15,646 bases of DNA from M55B144 sp964550615 (GCA_964550615.1 CAZKAB010000040.1:1-15646); one strand, 5' to 3'; shown: positions 7,379 through 14,690, counted from the first letter of the stretch. The notes: generated by a model from the sequence alone, not told the origin. Numbers and translations are program-made.

Positions 7379-7410
7379 AGGCACGAACCATATGACGTAA
7401 GGAGGTCAAT

Positions 7411-8130
7411 GTGTTAGTGCGATTCTCATACCCCTTGCTCCCGAGTCAACTCGTAATGCCTGGTCCGATTGACCCTCCGGAAGTGATTCCTCGCTCTCGC
7501 ATGATCGACAAGCCATCCGGCGGAGCGGATAGCGTTCGGTGGAGCTCATATAACAACACGAGCTTCCTCCGGATGTTTGTCCACTCCGGGACGCACCTTG
7601 ACGTGAACTTCCATGTGGACCCGAACGGGAGCAAGCTCGGCTCGTTCGACGTCGTAGACTTCGTGGCTGACCGTCCGGTCCTGCTGGAGATCCCAAAGGA
7701 GGATATGGAGGAAATCACCGTTGACGATCTGCGGCAGTACGAAACGCAGTTACGGAAAGCAGACTTTCTCTTCATATACACCGGCTATTCAAGCTACCGA
7801 AGTAGCGATCCGGACCGTTACCTGACCAAGCAACCCGGATTCTCCGTCGGTGCGGCTGAGTATCTTATGAAGACGTTCAACCTGAAAGGCATCTGTGCCG
7901 ATCTGATGGGCGTCGAGAATATTGGCCGCGCCAAGACACTCAGTCCTCCTTTTCCCGTACACAAGGCATTTCTCACGACCGGCCGGAAGTTCTATTTAGT
8001 CGAAGACGCCGACCTAAAGCCTCTCGTGAGCAAGACGCTAGTCAGGTCGTACGCGATCCCTCTCCTTCTCCCGGAAGCCGAGGGGATGATGATTACGGGA
8101 TTCGCCGATGTGGAGGATGTAGGCGCATGA
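7411..8130 (+). CDS. Cyclase-family metal-dependent hydrolase
   Basis: Protein of the cyclase superfamily (PF04199; relatives include kynurenine formamidase and isatin hydrolase), which hydrolyse amide, lactam or ester-type bonds with Mn or Zn. 239 residues, normal length. The metal-binding signature reads HSGTHLDVNFH (58-68), giving His58, His62, Asp64 and His68; the usual Pro at position 66 is Asn. GTG at 7411 is the chosen start, 5 nt after AAGGAGGTC. An in-frame GTG two codons on is possible, and an overlapping ATG at 7409 is out of frame and stops after two codons. It is the first gene of the plus operon and overlaps the next gene by 4 bp (ATGA). In this context it could open a sugar lactone or hydrolyse an acyl derivative, which is inference. 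The real substrate is unknown. Confidence 0.85.
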   Translation: MLVRFSYPLLPSQLVMPGPIDPPEVIPRSRMIDKPSGGADSVRWSSYNNTSFLRMFVHSGTHLDVNFHVDPNGSKLGSFDVVDFVADRPVLLEIPKEDMEEITVDDLRQYETQLRKADFLFIYTGYSSYRSSDPDRYLTKQPGFSVGAAEYLMKTFNLKGICADLMGVENIGRAKTLSPPFPVHKAFLTTGRKFYLVEDADLKPLVSKTLVRSYAIPLLLPEAEGMMITGFADVEDVGA

Positions 8131-8498
8131 TAATCGAGCATTTCGGTCTCTATGCCCACGATTCGCGAGCGCTGGCTGCCTGGTACGAAAAGCACGTTGG
8201 ACTGCGCATTGTCCGCTGCCTGGAGAAGGAGGGACGTCCGCCTATCTTCTTTCTTTCGGGAGAACGTGGCGCTCAGATCGAGATCCTTCCAACACAGGCA
8301 CCTCAAGTTGATCGAGACTTAACATCGCCTGGATTCAGTCACGTGGGATTCATTGTGGATGACTTCGACGAAACGCAGAAGAGTCTTGCCGCAGAAGGGG
8401 TTGCCGTTCGCGGAGTTCGAGAGACAAGCAATGGGTGGCGGATCGGGTACTTTGAGGATCCGGAAGGGAACACTGTTGAGATCGTACATCGGCCATAA
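8127..8498 (+). CDS. VOC-family (glyoxalase/dioxygenase fold) metalloprotein
   Basis: Small vicinal-oxygen-chelate protein, 123 residues, with two beta-alpha-beta-beta-beta modules. Candidate metal ligands are all in their expected places: His5 (IEHFGLYA), Glu52 (QIEIL), His72 (FSHVGFIVDD) and Glu118 (NTVEIVHRP). The C-terminal FEDPEGNTVEI is the standard VOC ending. The family includes glyoxalase I, methylmalonyl-CoA epimerase, dioxygenases and fosfomycin-resistance enzymes. The sequence does not say which reaction occurs here; isomerisation, epimerisation or detoxification of a 2-oxoaldehyde would suit an operon handling aldehydes. The ATG overlaps the cyclase stop by 4 bp, so the two are probably translationally coupled. 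About 62 bp separate it from the ferredoxin, with no clear promoter or terminator between. Confidence 0.85.
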   Translation: MIIEHFGLYAHDSRALAAWYEKHVGLRIVRCLEKEGRPPIFFLSGERGAQIEILPTQAPQVDRDLTSPGFSHVGFIVDDFDETQKSLAAEGVAVRGVRETSNGWRIGYFEDPEGNTVEIVHRP

Positions 8499-8560
8499 TC
8501 CAACCTGGAGCTTTGAGCAGGATCGGCGTGCTAGACCTGTACCGGTAAGGTGGTGAGGCA

Positions 8561-8872
8561 GTGACTGAAGGATCTCCTACCATTTCAGGCAGTTTGGTCA
8601 TTCGGGCCGAGAATTGCCGAGGCTGCCGCAGCTGCCAGCTTGCATGCTCCTTTGCGAAAACCCGCGTTTTCAACCCGGGCCGCGCGATGATCGTAATGGA
8701 GAGGCATCTCTCCGATGGAATGTCCGCCCCGATGATCAAACCGATCGGCTGCGACCTGTGCGGCGGTGACCCTGCTTGCGCGAAGGCCTGCAAGTATGGC
8801 GCCATAACCTACGAAAAGGGGCCGAGCCAGGAGAAAGTCGTGGTTCGCTTGTCAAGCAAGGAGGGATCATGA
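8561..8872 (+). CDS. Two-cluster [4Fe-4S] ferredoxin partner of the AOR
   Basis: Electron-transfer protein of 103 residues. Cluster-binding groups are C-x2-C-x2-C-x3-C (Cys19, 22, 25, 29) and C-x2-C-x5-C-x3-C (Cys64, 67, 73, 77), enough for two [4Fe-4S] clusters. The arrangement resembles the small electron-transfer subunits (HycB/AorA-like) encoded next to AOR-family enzymes rather than a free 2[4Fe-4S] clostridial ferredoxin. The start is GTG at 8561, preceded by AAGGTGG at 8547-8553. Its TGA overlaps the AOR ATG (ATGA at 8869-8872), tying the two proteins stoichiometrically. It would take electrons from the AOR iron-sulfur cluster and pass them to a soluble ferredoxin or a membrane oxidoreductase not encoded here. 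Confidence 0.88.
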   Translation: MTEGSPTISGSLVIRAENCRGCRSCQLACSFAKTRVFNPGRAMIVMERHLSDGMSAPMIKPIGCDLCGGDPACAKACKYGAITYEKGPSQEKVVVRLSSKEGS

Positions 8873-10824
8873 CGCGTCCGACAAGCTGGGGTGTTCGGGT
8901 AAATCTGTCCACGAGGCGGGTTGATCGAGCGCCGGTCGAGCAAGCACTTTCCGATGCGTTTCTTGGCGGTTCCGGCGTTGGCTGGCGTCTGATGGCGGAC
9001 GCCCTCCGCCCGGGGATCGATCCCCTCTCACCTGAGAACATCATTTGCATCAATCCCGGAGTCCTCGTCGGCACGCTGACGCCCGGAACACCCAAGACGA
9101 CTGTTATCACGAAGTTCCCTACGACCGCGTCGGAGGACGGAAAGCACTTTATCGGAGCTTGCACAGCTGGCGGAAGATACTTGGGGATTGCGCTTAAGCG
9201 GGCTGGCTGTCATCACCTGCTTATCACCGGGAAAGCCGACAGACCGTCATTCCTCAGAATTCGTGACGATGCAATAGATGTTGTTGACGCCGGCGAGTAC
9301 TGGGGGCACGGAATCGAAGAAGTGATGATCGATCTGGTTGAGCGAGAGGGACCGGAGTCCGGAACGATTGTGATCGGCACGTCCGGCGAGAACCTGGTTC
9401 GTCACGCTTTGACGATTGTAGATCGGGGCAACTCGCTCGGCCGCGGTGGCCTAGGGGCTGTTATGGGCTCGAAGAACCTCAAAGCGATCGTCGTCAACGG
9501 AACCGGCGGGGTGGAAGTGGCAGATCCGGACGCATTCATTGCCGCCTCGGAGCGAATGCGAGATAGCATCATGCGTTGGCCGCGCAGGGAGCACTGGATC
9601 GATCTCGGGTTGGCCGCCGGATGGAGCACCTTCAAGCACACGCAGTATCCGGGGATCTGGCCCAAGGATCGCTGGGATGAGCTCTACGGAGAGGAAACGA
9701 GGATTGAGACTGTCGAGAACGTCATCGCCTGCAACTCGTGCATCCTCGGATGTCGTCTGCGCTGGATGACGAAGGGCGGTGAGTTCGATGGAGAAGTTGG
9801 GTACGGCTCGCCGTTCAGTAAGAGCGCCACGTCCGGGATGCTGCTCGGGGTGGAAGACTTCCGAAAGGTCATCCATTTTGTGGCCGATGCCAACTCGAAA
9901 ACCGGGATCGACTTCTATACGACAACGCGGCTGATCGACTTTGTTACCAAGATGTACGAGATCGGTCGATTAACCTCGTCGCAGACAGGCGGCCTCAAGC
10001 TGTCACGGGACTACGATACCTACGAAAAGCTCTACGAGATGATCGTCACTCGGGAGGGGTTCGGCGACGTGCTCGCTGATGGGTGGATGCGGCTGAAGAG
10101 AGAATTCGGATTGGACCCGCAAGAGTACTGGTACGCCGGGATCTGTAAGGGTGTCGACTTCATCTACGATGCCCGGCCGTCGAGCTTCCACCCATTGATG
10201 ATGACCTTCACAACTCGGCCGCGGCCGCACCACGGTGGTTCGCACACGATGACGAACAGCCGTAACAAGACGATTGAGGAGATTCGCGATCAGGTCGAGC
10301 GGTGGGGCTTGCCTGAGGGAACGATCGACCGAATCTTCTCCGAATCGGACTACAGCGGCAAGTTCAACGTTGGTCGGTATACCCGCTACATGGAAGACAT
10401 GATGCGGGTGAAGAACGCGATCGGCCTCTGCACGATCTATACATATCAAGGACTGCTCTTCGGGAACGACATTGCAGAGCTGTACTCGGCGGCGACTGGG
10501 CACAAGATGACGGCGCTCGGAATGGTCGAGTGCGGGGAGCGGATTAGCAACGTCGCCAAGGTCATGAACGTACGCGAGGGATTCAGTCGTGTAGATGATG
10601 CGGTTCCCGAAGTCTGGTTCCGTCCGATGGATTCGCCGGAAGGGCGGATTGAGATGCAGGACTACTATCAGACGAAAATCCTCGCCAAACAGGACACAGA
10701 TCGGATCCTTGACGACTACTACGATGAGCGTGGCTGGGATCTGGAGACTGGCAGGCCGACGCCTGCCAGGATTGGCAAGCTTGGCCTCGGGTCTATTGCT
10801 TCGGATGCACGGGGAGCTCTGTAG
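8869..10824 (+). CDS. Aldehyde:ferredoxin oxidoreductase family protein (tungsto/molybdo-bispterin enzyme)
   Basis: Oxidises an aldehyde to the carboxylic acid with ferredoxin as acceptor, or the reverse; cytoplasmic. 651 residues from ATG 8869, chosen because it overlaps the ferredoxin stop and removes a 31-residue upstream extension that lies in the ferredoxin gene. The N-terminal pterin-binding domain carries GRGGLGAVMGSKNLKAIVV (191-209), the strongest AOR hallmark. Cluster cysteines are Cys288, Cys291, Cys295 (CNSCILGC) and Cys521 (NAIGLC). The pterin-contact motifs read SKTGID (343-348) and NAIGLC (516-521), where the textbook motifs start with Asp; such changes mark subfamilies. It is the core of the plus operon. 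The substrate is unknown; an aldose or a short aldehyde from the neighbouring aldolase are the leading guesses. Whether the metal is W or Mo cannot be told. Confidence 0.94.
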   Translation: MTRPTSWGVRVNLSTRRVDRAPVEQALSDAFLGGSGVGWRLMADALRPGIDPLSPENIICINPGVLVGTLTPGTPKTTVITKFPTTASEDGKHFIGACTAGGRYLGIALKRAGCHHLLITGKADRPSFLRIRDDAIDVVDAGEYWGHGIEEVMIDLVEREGPESGTIVIGTSGENLVRHALTIVDRGNSLGRGGLGAVMGSKNLKAIVVNGTGGVEVADPDAFIAASERMRDSIMRWPRREHWIDLGLAAGWSTFKHTQYPGIWPKDRWDELYGEETRIETVENVIACNSCILGCRLRWMTKGGEFDGEVGYGSPFSKSATSGMLLGVEDFRKVIHFVADANSKTGIDFYTTTRLIDFVTKMYEIGRLTSSQTGGLKLSRDYDTYEKLYEMIVTREGFGDVLADGWMRLKREFGLDPQEYWYAGICKGVDFIYDARPSSFHPLMMTFTTRPRPHHGGSHTMTNSRNKTIEEIRDQVERWGLPEGTIDRIFSESDYSGKFNVGRYTRYMEDMMRVKNAIGLCTIYTYQGLLFGNDIAELYSAATGHKMTALGMVECGERISNVAKVMNVREGFSRVDDAVPEVWFRPMDSPEGRIEMQDYYQTKILAKQDTDRILDDYYDERGWDLETGRPTPARIGKLGLGSIASDARGAL

Positions 10825-10868
10825 CGGCCCATACAAGACTAAACACTACAAACCTCAAGGAGGAAACG

Positions 10869-11753
10869 ATGGAACCGAAGATTGCGGGAATTGTCCCACC
10901 TCTGCTCACGGCATTTGACGAGAAGGGAGCCTTTAACGAGAAGGCGCAGCGAGAGATAGTCTCCTTCCTCGTTGATAAGGTACAAGGTTTCTATCCATGC
11001 GGGACCTACGGATCCGGCCCACTCATGAGCGTGGAAGAGCGCAAGCGAGTCGCCGAGGTTGTGATTGATGAAGTCAACGGCCGTGTGCCGGTGATTCTGC
11101 ATGTCGGAGGACCGACGACGCGTTTCGCCGTCGACCTCGCCAAGCATGCCGAACAAGCCGGAGCCGTGGCAGTCGCCTCTGTCCCGCCAATCTACTACGG
11201 CTTCAAGGAACCTGAAGTGGAGCGCCACTTCAAGGCGTTGGTTGATGCAGTCGAGATTCCCGTACTCGTCTATAACAACCCGAAAACTACCGGCGTCTCC
11301 ATCTCGCCCGGCTTTCTCAATAAGCTTGCGGGAATTGGAGTCCGGGGCGTCAAGGACTCAAGCTTCGACATCATGGTCTTCTACAACTATCTCTGGGCAG
11401 TTGACCGGAAGGATTTCATTCCGGTAATTGGTACTGAGGCGCTCATCCTGCCCGCTGTATCAATGGGCGCGTTCGCTTCGGTCTCCGGTCTGGCGAATGC
11501 AATCCCTGAGCCGGTGGTAGAGCTCTTCGAGGCTGTGAAAGCAGGCGATTTTGAGAAGGCTCGTCCACTACAGAAGAAGGTCTCGGCCATGCGTGACGTC
11601 ATGCACTTGGGGCCCACGCTGACGATGATCCAAGCAGTGCTGGGCCGCAGGGGCGTGAACTCCGGATACCCCCGCTTGCCGTTCGCATCCCCAGAAAAGA
11701 AGCTTGTGGACAAGGCAATGGAGGCTTTCCGAGCCCTCGGTGCATCGCTCTAG
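10869..11753 (+). CDS. DapA/NanA-family lyase (class I aldolase or 2-keto-3-deoxy acid dehydratase)
   Basis: TIM-barrel Schiff-base enzyme of 294 residues. The Schiff-base lysine is Lys162 in GVKDSS and the catalytic tyrosine is Tyr135 in VLVYNNP. The substrate carboxylate loop, usually GTTGE, reads GTYGSG (45-50), which sets it apart from true dihydrodipicolinate synthase. Known members cleave or dehydrate pyruvate-derived 2-oxo acids: N-acetylneuraminate lyase, 2-keto-3-deoxygluconate aldolase, keto-deoxy-sugar-acid dehydratases. Here a catabolic role fits: it could yield pyruvate plus an aldehyde for the AOR next door. AAGGAGG lies close before the ATG. 44 bp separate it from the AOR gene and 16 bp from the next. 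Function within the family is unresolved; a role in lysine synthesis is unlikely from context. Confidence 0.9.
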   Translation: MEPKIAGIVPPLLTAFDEKGAFNEKAQREIVSFLVDKVQGFYPCGTYGSGPLMSVEERKRVAEVVIDEVNGRVPVILHVGGPTTRFAVDLAKHAEQAGAVAVASVPPIYYGFKEPEVERHFKALVDAVEIPVLVYNNPKTTGVSISPGFLNKLAGIGVRGVKDSSFDIMVFYNYLWAVDRKDFIPVIGTEALILPAVSMGAFASVSGLANAIPEPVVELFEAVKAGDFEKARPLQKKVSAMRDVMHLGPTLTMIQAVLGRRGVNSGYPRLPFASPEKKLVDKAMEAFRALGASL

Positions 11754-11769
11754 TAACCAGGAGGAGATC

Positions 11770-12759
11770 ATGCGCATCGTGCTCGTCAGCTCTCGCTCCT
11801 TTGGAAGCGTGGCCACGGTAGGGAGCGATCTGCTACAGAATGCGGGGTACGAGGTGCATATCGTTCGTGAGAACGATCGCCCGTTGGACAGCGCGAAGCT
11901 CGCCTCAATCGTCGCGAATGAGCAGCCTGAGGTGCTCATTCCTGGCGCGGAGCCGGTGCCGGAAGCCGTTCTCGCGGTTTCCAAGGGCCTGCGCATGGTC
12001 ATGAAGCACGGCGTCGGGGTCGACAACATCGACATCGACGCCGCGACCTCGATGGGAATTGCGGTGGCGAATGCGCCCGGGACGAACTGCGAAGCCGTTG
12101 CTGATCTCGCTGTTGGTCTGATGTTGTCGCTACTTCGGCACATCTGCCCGGCGAACAGATCGACGCGTAGCGGTGCCTGGCATCGCTACATGGGACATGA
12201 GGTCGGCGCACTCGTAGTAGGTATCGTGGGAACCGGACGTATCGGAGCCGCGGTGGGTCGGCGATTGAGCGGTTTCGGGGCGAAGCTTCTTGGCTATGAC
12301 GTGGTGCAAAACAGCGATCTCGTAGCGACCTATGGCATGCAGTACGTGTCACTCAACGAGCTTCTGAAGAAGGCGGATATCGTGACACTGCACGCGCCGC
12401 TCGTTCCCGAGACCGTGGGGTTGATCGGAGAAGACGAGCTCGATCTGATGCTGTCTTCTGCCCTCTTGGTTAACTGCGCCCGCGGCGAACTTGTCGACGA
12501 GCAAGCACTACATGCTGCACTGGCCTCCGGCAGTATCGCCGGGGCTGCCGTCGACGTGTTCGCCACCGAGCCTCCACAAGACAGCGCACTTCTCGAACTT
12601 GAAAATGTACTGGCAACGCCCCACATTGCTGCATACACCTATGAGGCCATGGTGGCAATGGATAGAATGTGCGCCGAGACTATTATCGAGGTGATGATTG
12701 AACGGCGTACTACCCAGAACCTCCTGAATCCGGTGGTGCTCTCCAATGAAGGCCGATGA
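11770..12759 (+). CDS. D-2-hydroxyacid dehydrogenase (SerA/hydroxypyruvate reductase-like)
   Basis: NAD-dependent dehydrogenase interconverting a 2-oxo acid and a D-2-hydroxy acid, 329 residues. The Rossmann motif is GTGRIG (154-159). Asp177 at the end of the next strand favours NAD(H) over NADP(H). The catalytic triad is Arg238 (NCARGELVDE), Glu267 (FATEPP) and His285 (TPHIAAYTYEA; the last part is usually TPHIGAxTxEA). There is no C-terminal ACT domain, so it is not a full-length SerA. ATG at 11770 is chosen because AGGAGGAG lies just upstream; earlier in-frame codons belong to the preceding gene. Possible substrates are glyoxylate, hydroxypyruvate or another sugar-acid fragment from the pathway. 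It overlaps the downstream regulator by 14 bp. Confidence 0.92.
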   Translation: MRIVLVSSRSFGSVATVGSDLLQNAGYEVHIVRENDRPLDSAKLASIVANEQPEVLIPGAEPVPEAVLAVSKGLRMVMKHGVGVDNIDIDAATSMGIAVANAPGTNCEAVADLAVGLMLSLLRHICPANRSTRSGAWHRYMGHEVGALVVGIVGTGRIGAAVGRRLSGFGAKLLGYDVVQNSDLVATYGMQYVSLNELLKKADIVTLHAPLVPETVGLIGEDELDLMLSSALLVNCARGELVDEQALHAALASGSIAGAAVDVFATEPPQDSALLELENVLATPHIAAYTYEAMVAMDRMCAETIIEVMIERRTTQNLLNPVVLSNEGR

Positions 12760-13663
12760 GGCCGTCGATCAGTCCGCCACTACGCACTGCAAGCGGGTGA
12801 GGCGTGCCGTACCCAATAGACAGATAGAACTGAGCCGATGCAGCCTGGTCGAGTATGCGGAGCGCAACTTCTATCGACTCTCCGACAAGTCATCTATCCC
12901 CATCTATTACCAGTTGTTTCGGCTTTGTGGAAGATGCATCTTCGAGAGTCACCTACAGCCTGGAGATCGGTTCCCGTCTGAAGAGACCATCGCGAAGAGC
13001 TTCGGCGTATCTCGATCTACTGCTCATCGTGCGATCCACGAGCTCCTGGCGCGTGAGTGGCTTGTACGGCAGCGCGGACGAGGCACATTTGTCGCGGAAC
13101 GCAAATACTTAGACCTGACGTTTCTAAGCGGAAAGCTGAGTTTTTCAGACCAGTACACCGGGAAAGGGCAGCTGAGTAGTCAGGTTGTCCACCTGCGTCG
13201 GGGTAAGGCATCACGAGAAGTGGCAAATGCCCTTCATCTCTCCGAAGGAGATCCTGTGTACTGTCTGCAAAGGCTTCGACGCATCGATGGAAGGCCCTTT
13301 CTGTTGGAGGATTCCTACCTATCAGTGGATCAATTCCCCGGCCTGGACTCCCATGAGCTGGTCGAGGGGTCACTTACGGGTACGCTGCTCGCCCTCTACG
13401 AGACCCAGATTTCACGCTGCGAGCGATGGGTTCAAGCATCGGAAGCGCTCGGCGAGAACACTGCCATCCACCTCCAGATTTCGGTGTTATCACCGATACT
13501 GCTGCTTCACGGAGTGGGGTACACAGAGTCGAATATCCCCGTTGTTTTCATGAAGGCATACGTTCGTGAAGGTGTCTCTTTTCGCTCCGTTGACCGCTCT
13601 CATGCGAGGAGCCTTTCTCCAACAAGATCCTACTCCACCACCGACTCCGGCAGACGATCCTAA
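12746..13663 (+). CDS. GntR-family transcriptional regulator, HutC subfamily (second of two)
   Basis: DNA-binding regulator, 305 residues. Winged helix-turn-helix about 50-117 (IPIYYQLFRLCG; SFGVSRSTAHRAIHEL at 85-100; wing QRGRGTFV), UTRA effector domain about 140-280. It shares blocks with the first regulator: SSIPIYYQLF against SAIPLHHQLF, KYLDLTFL against QRLDLTLL, and RLRRIDGRPFLLEDSYL against RLRSIDGQPVIVCDSYL. The two are therefore paralogues. It differs by an N-terminal extension of about 45 residues rich in Arg. It overlaps the dehydrogenase gene by 14 bp and has a weak ribosome-binding site, so it is probably made by coupling; a GTG at 12797 is an alternative start. Last gene of the operon it probably controls. 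No clear terminator follows. Confidence 0.9.
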   Translation: MKADEAVDQSATTHCKRVRRAVPNRQIELSRCSLVEYAERNFYRLSDKSSIPIYYQLFRLCGRCIFESHLQPGDRFPSEETIAKSFGVSRSTAHRAIHELLAREWLVRQRGRGTFVAERKYLDLTFLSGKLSFSDQYTGKGQLSSQVVHLRRGKASREVANALHLSEGDPVYCLQRLRRIDGRPFLLEDSYLSVDQFPGLDSHELVEGSLTGTLLALYETQISRCERWVQASEALGENTAIHLQISVLSPILLLHGVGYTESNIPVVFMKAYVREGVSFRSVDRSHARSLSPTRSYSTTDSGRRS

Positions 13664-13696
13664 CAGCGTAATGGCGGTCTCATGCGTGGGCGATAA

Positions 13697-14221
13697 GGCA
13701 ATTCACGCCCGACAGCTGGCAAACCAGTCCCGAATTTAGTCACTCAGGCCCTCTGCGACATTTATTCCAAGCTTCCATTTGCATTCAAGTTCACTTCTAG
13801 GAGTGCAGATCGCGCGTTCAGCGAGGCAATCACGCTTCGTGATGCAGTCTACGGCGTGTTCTCCGCGCCAGGCGCGCAGCGCTCAGTCGGCGCGAAGAAC
13901 CTACGTTCGCTTAACAGAGCGCTTTCGGAGGCATCGAAGCATCTCCGCATTGCTCAAGTTGACAACGGCTTCCAGTGGCAGTGGGATGACGCAAAACCGG
14001 CTCTGGAGTTTCCGTTGTGGCTCATAGCGCGGTCTGCCGCAGACCTACTGACCTCAGAACAGCATAGTCGCGTGAAACAGTGCGCAAGCGAGCACTGCAG
14101 TTGGCTATTCCTAGACAGGAGCAAGAATCACTCTCGTCGATGGTGTGACATGAGCGGATGTGGCAATCGCGAGAAGGCTCGCCGCTCCCGTGTGCGAAAG
14201 CGAGCTGCGGAAGAGAGCTAG
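13697..14221 (+). pseudogene. 5'-truncated CGNR zinc-finger (ABATE-domain) gene
   Basis: The C-terminal half is a clean CGNR zinc finger: CASEHCSWLFLDRS, then RRWCDMSGCGNREKARR, giving Cys pairs that bind zinc, then a basic tail. Ahead of it the frame stays open to 13697 and contains a helix typical of the ABATE stress-associated domain (AFSEAITLRDAVYGVFSA). The usual N-terminal LDFvNT segment is absent, and the frame is closed by TAA at 13694-13696. There is no ATG or TTG in the open part; the first start is GTG at 13856, inside the conserved helix and without a ribosome-binding site. It therefore looks like a remnant that lost its 5' end, next to the end of the regulator gene. The family are presumed transcription factors. 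It could still be expressed as a short zinc-finger protein. Confidence 0.6.
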
Positions 14222-14572
14222 AAACGCAACTCGAGCACCCGCAATCCGCTTCAACCTCTCCATCGCTTCTCGACAGGCAAATCGGTTGCATGTTAGCGTG
14301 AGAACGCTAGCAGAAGCGTTCGCGCCTAGCCCCAGACGTCCAGCGGAATGTGTACGGAACGAAAACTGTTCCTGAAGCAGCGTACGATCCAAGACGCATT
14401 TCCTGTTTGCTTTCTGGAAACATCGGCGCTCGCATGCTGCGTTCCAGTCCAGAGGGCCCGATTCCATGCAGGTTGGAGATGATGCCAGGCTGGCCCTAGG
14501 GGGAAGATCATTGTCGGGAGGTCAATCGTTGTCATTTCAACCCGACCGACTCCGGATCAAGCAACTGCAGCC

Positions 14573-14613
14573 ATTGCCTCACTCAGTTCGAGAAGTCTCT
14601 CGGCTGAGGCAAT
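14573..14613. repeat. Long imperfect stem-loop (9 + 5 bp)
   Basis: ATTGCCTCA (14573-14581) pairs perfectly with TGAGGCAAT (14605-14613). Inside, CGAGA (14589-14593) pairs with TCTCG (14598-14602) around a 4-nt loop. There is no T-run on either side, so a standard Rho-independent terminator is unlikely. It may be a structured leader of the downstream gene, a remnant repeat, or a Rho-type stop. Confidence 0.45.
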
Positions 14614-14660
14614 GCGGACTATTGCCGTGACGAGTGGAGTCGGATTAGAGTAGCTCTAGA

Positions 14661-14690
14661 AGTAGGTCCAGTGGGCGGAGCGGGACTACT
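14661..14690. repeat. Imperfect inverted repeat upstream of the secreted-protein gene
   Basis: AGTAGGTCC (14661-14669) and GGGACTACT (14682-14690) pair with one mismatch and one G-T pair across a 12-nt loop. It lies 54 bp before the ATG at 14745. Its role is unknown. Confidence 0.3.

Noticed and set aside
8776..8868. A 31-residue N-terminal extension of the AOR
   Set aside because: This part lies within the ferredoxin gene in another frame, is not AOR-like, and the ATG at 8869 overlaps the ferredoxin stop in a typical coupled start.
10003..10836. Long open frame on the minus strand inside the AOR gene
   Set aside because: It is an antisense frame opposite well-conserved AOR coding sequence, with no recognisable domain.
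10869..11753. Assignment as true dihydrodipicolinate synthase (dapA)
   Set aside because: The substrate loop is changed and the neighbours are catabolic; only the family call is supportable.
14111..14467. Minus-strand open frame over the CGNR end and the gene-free stretch
   Set aside because: It has no ribosome-binding site or recognisable domain and runs antisense to the CGNR motif.
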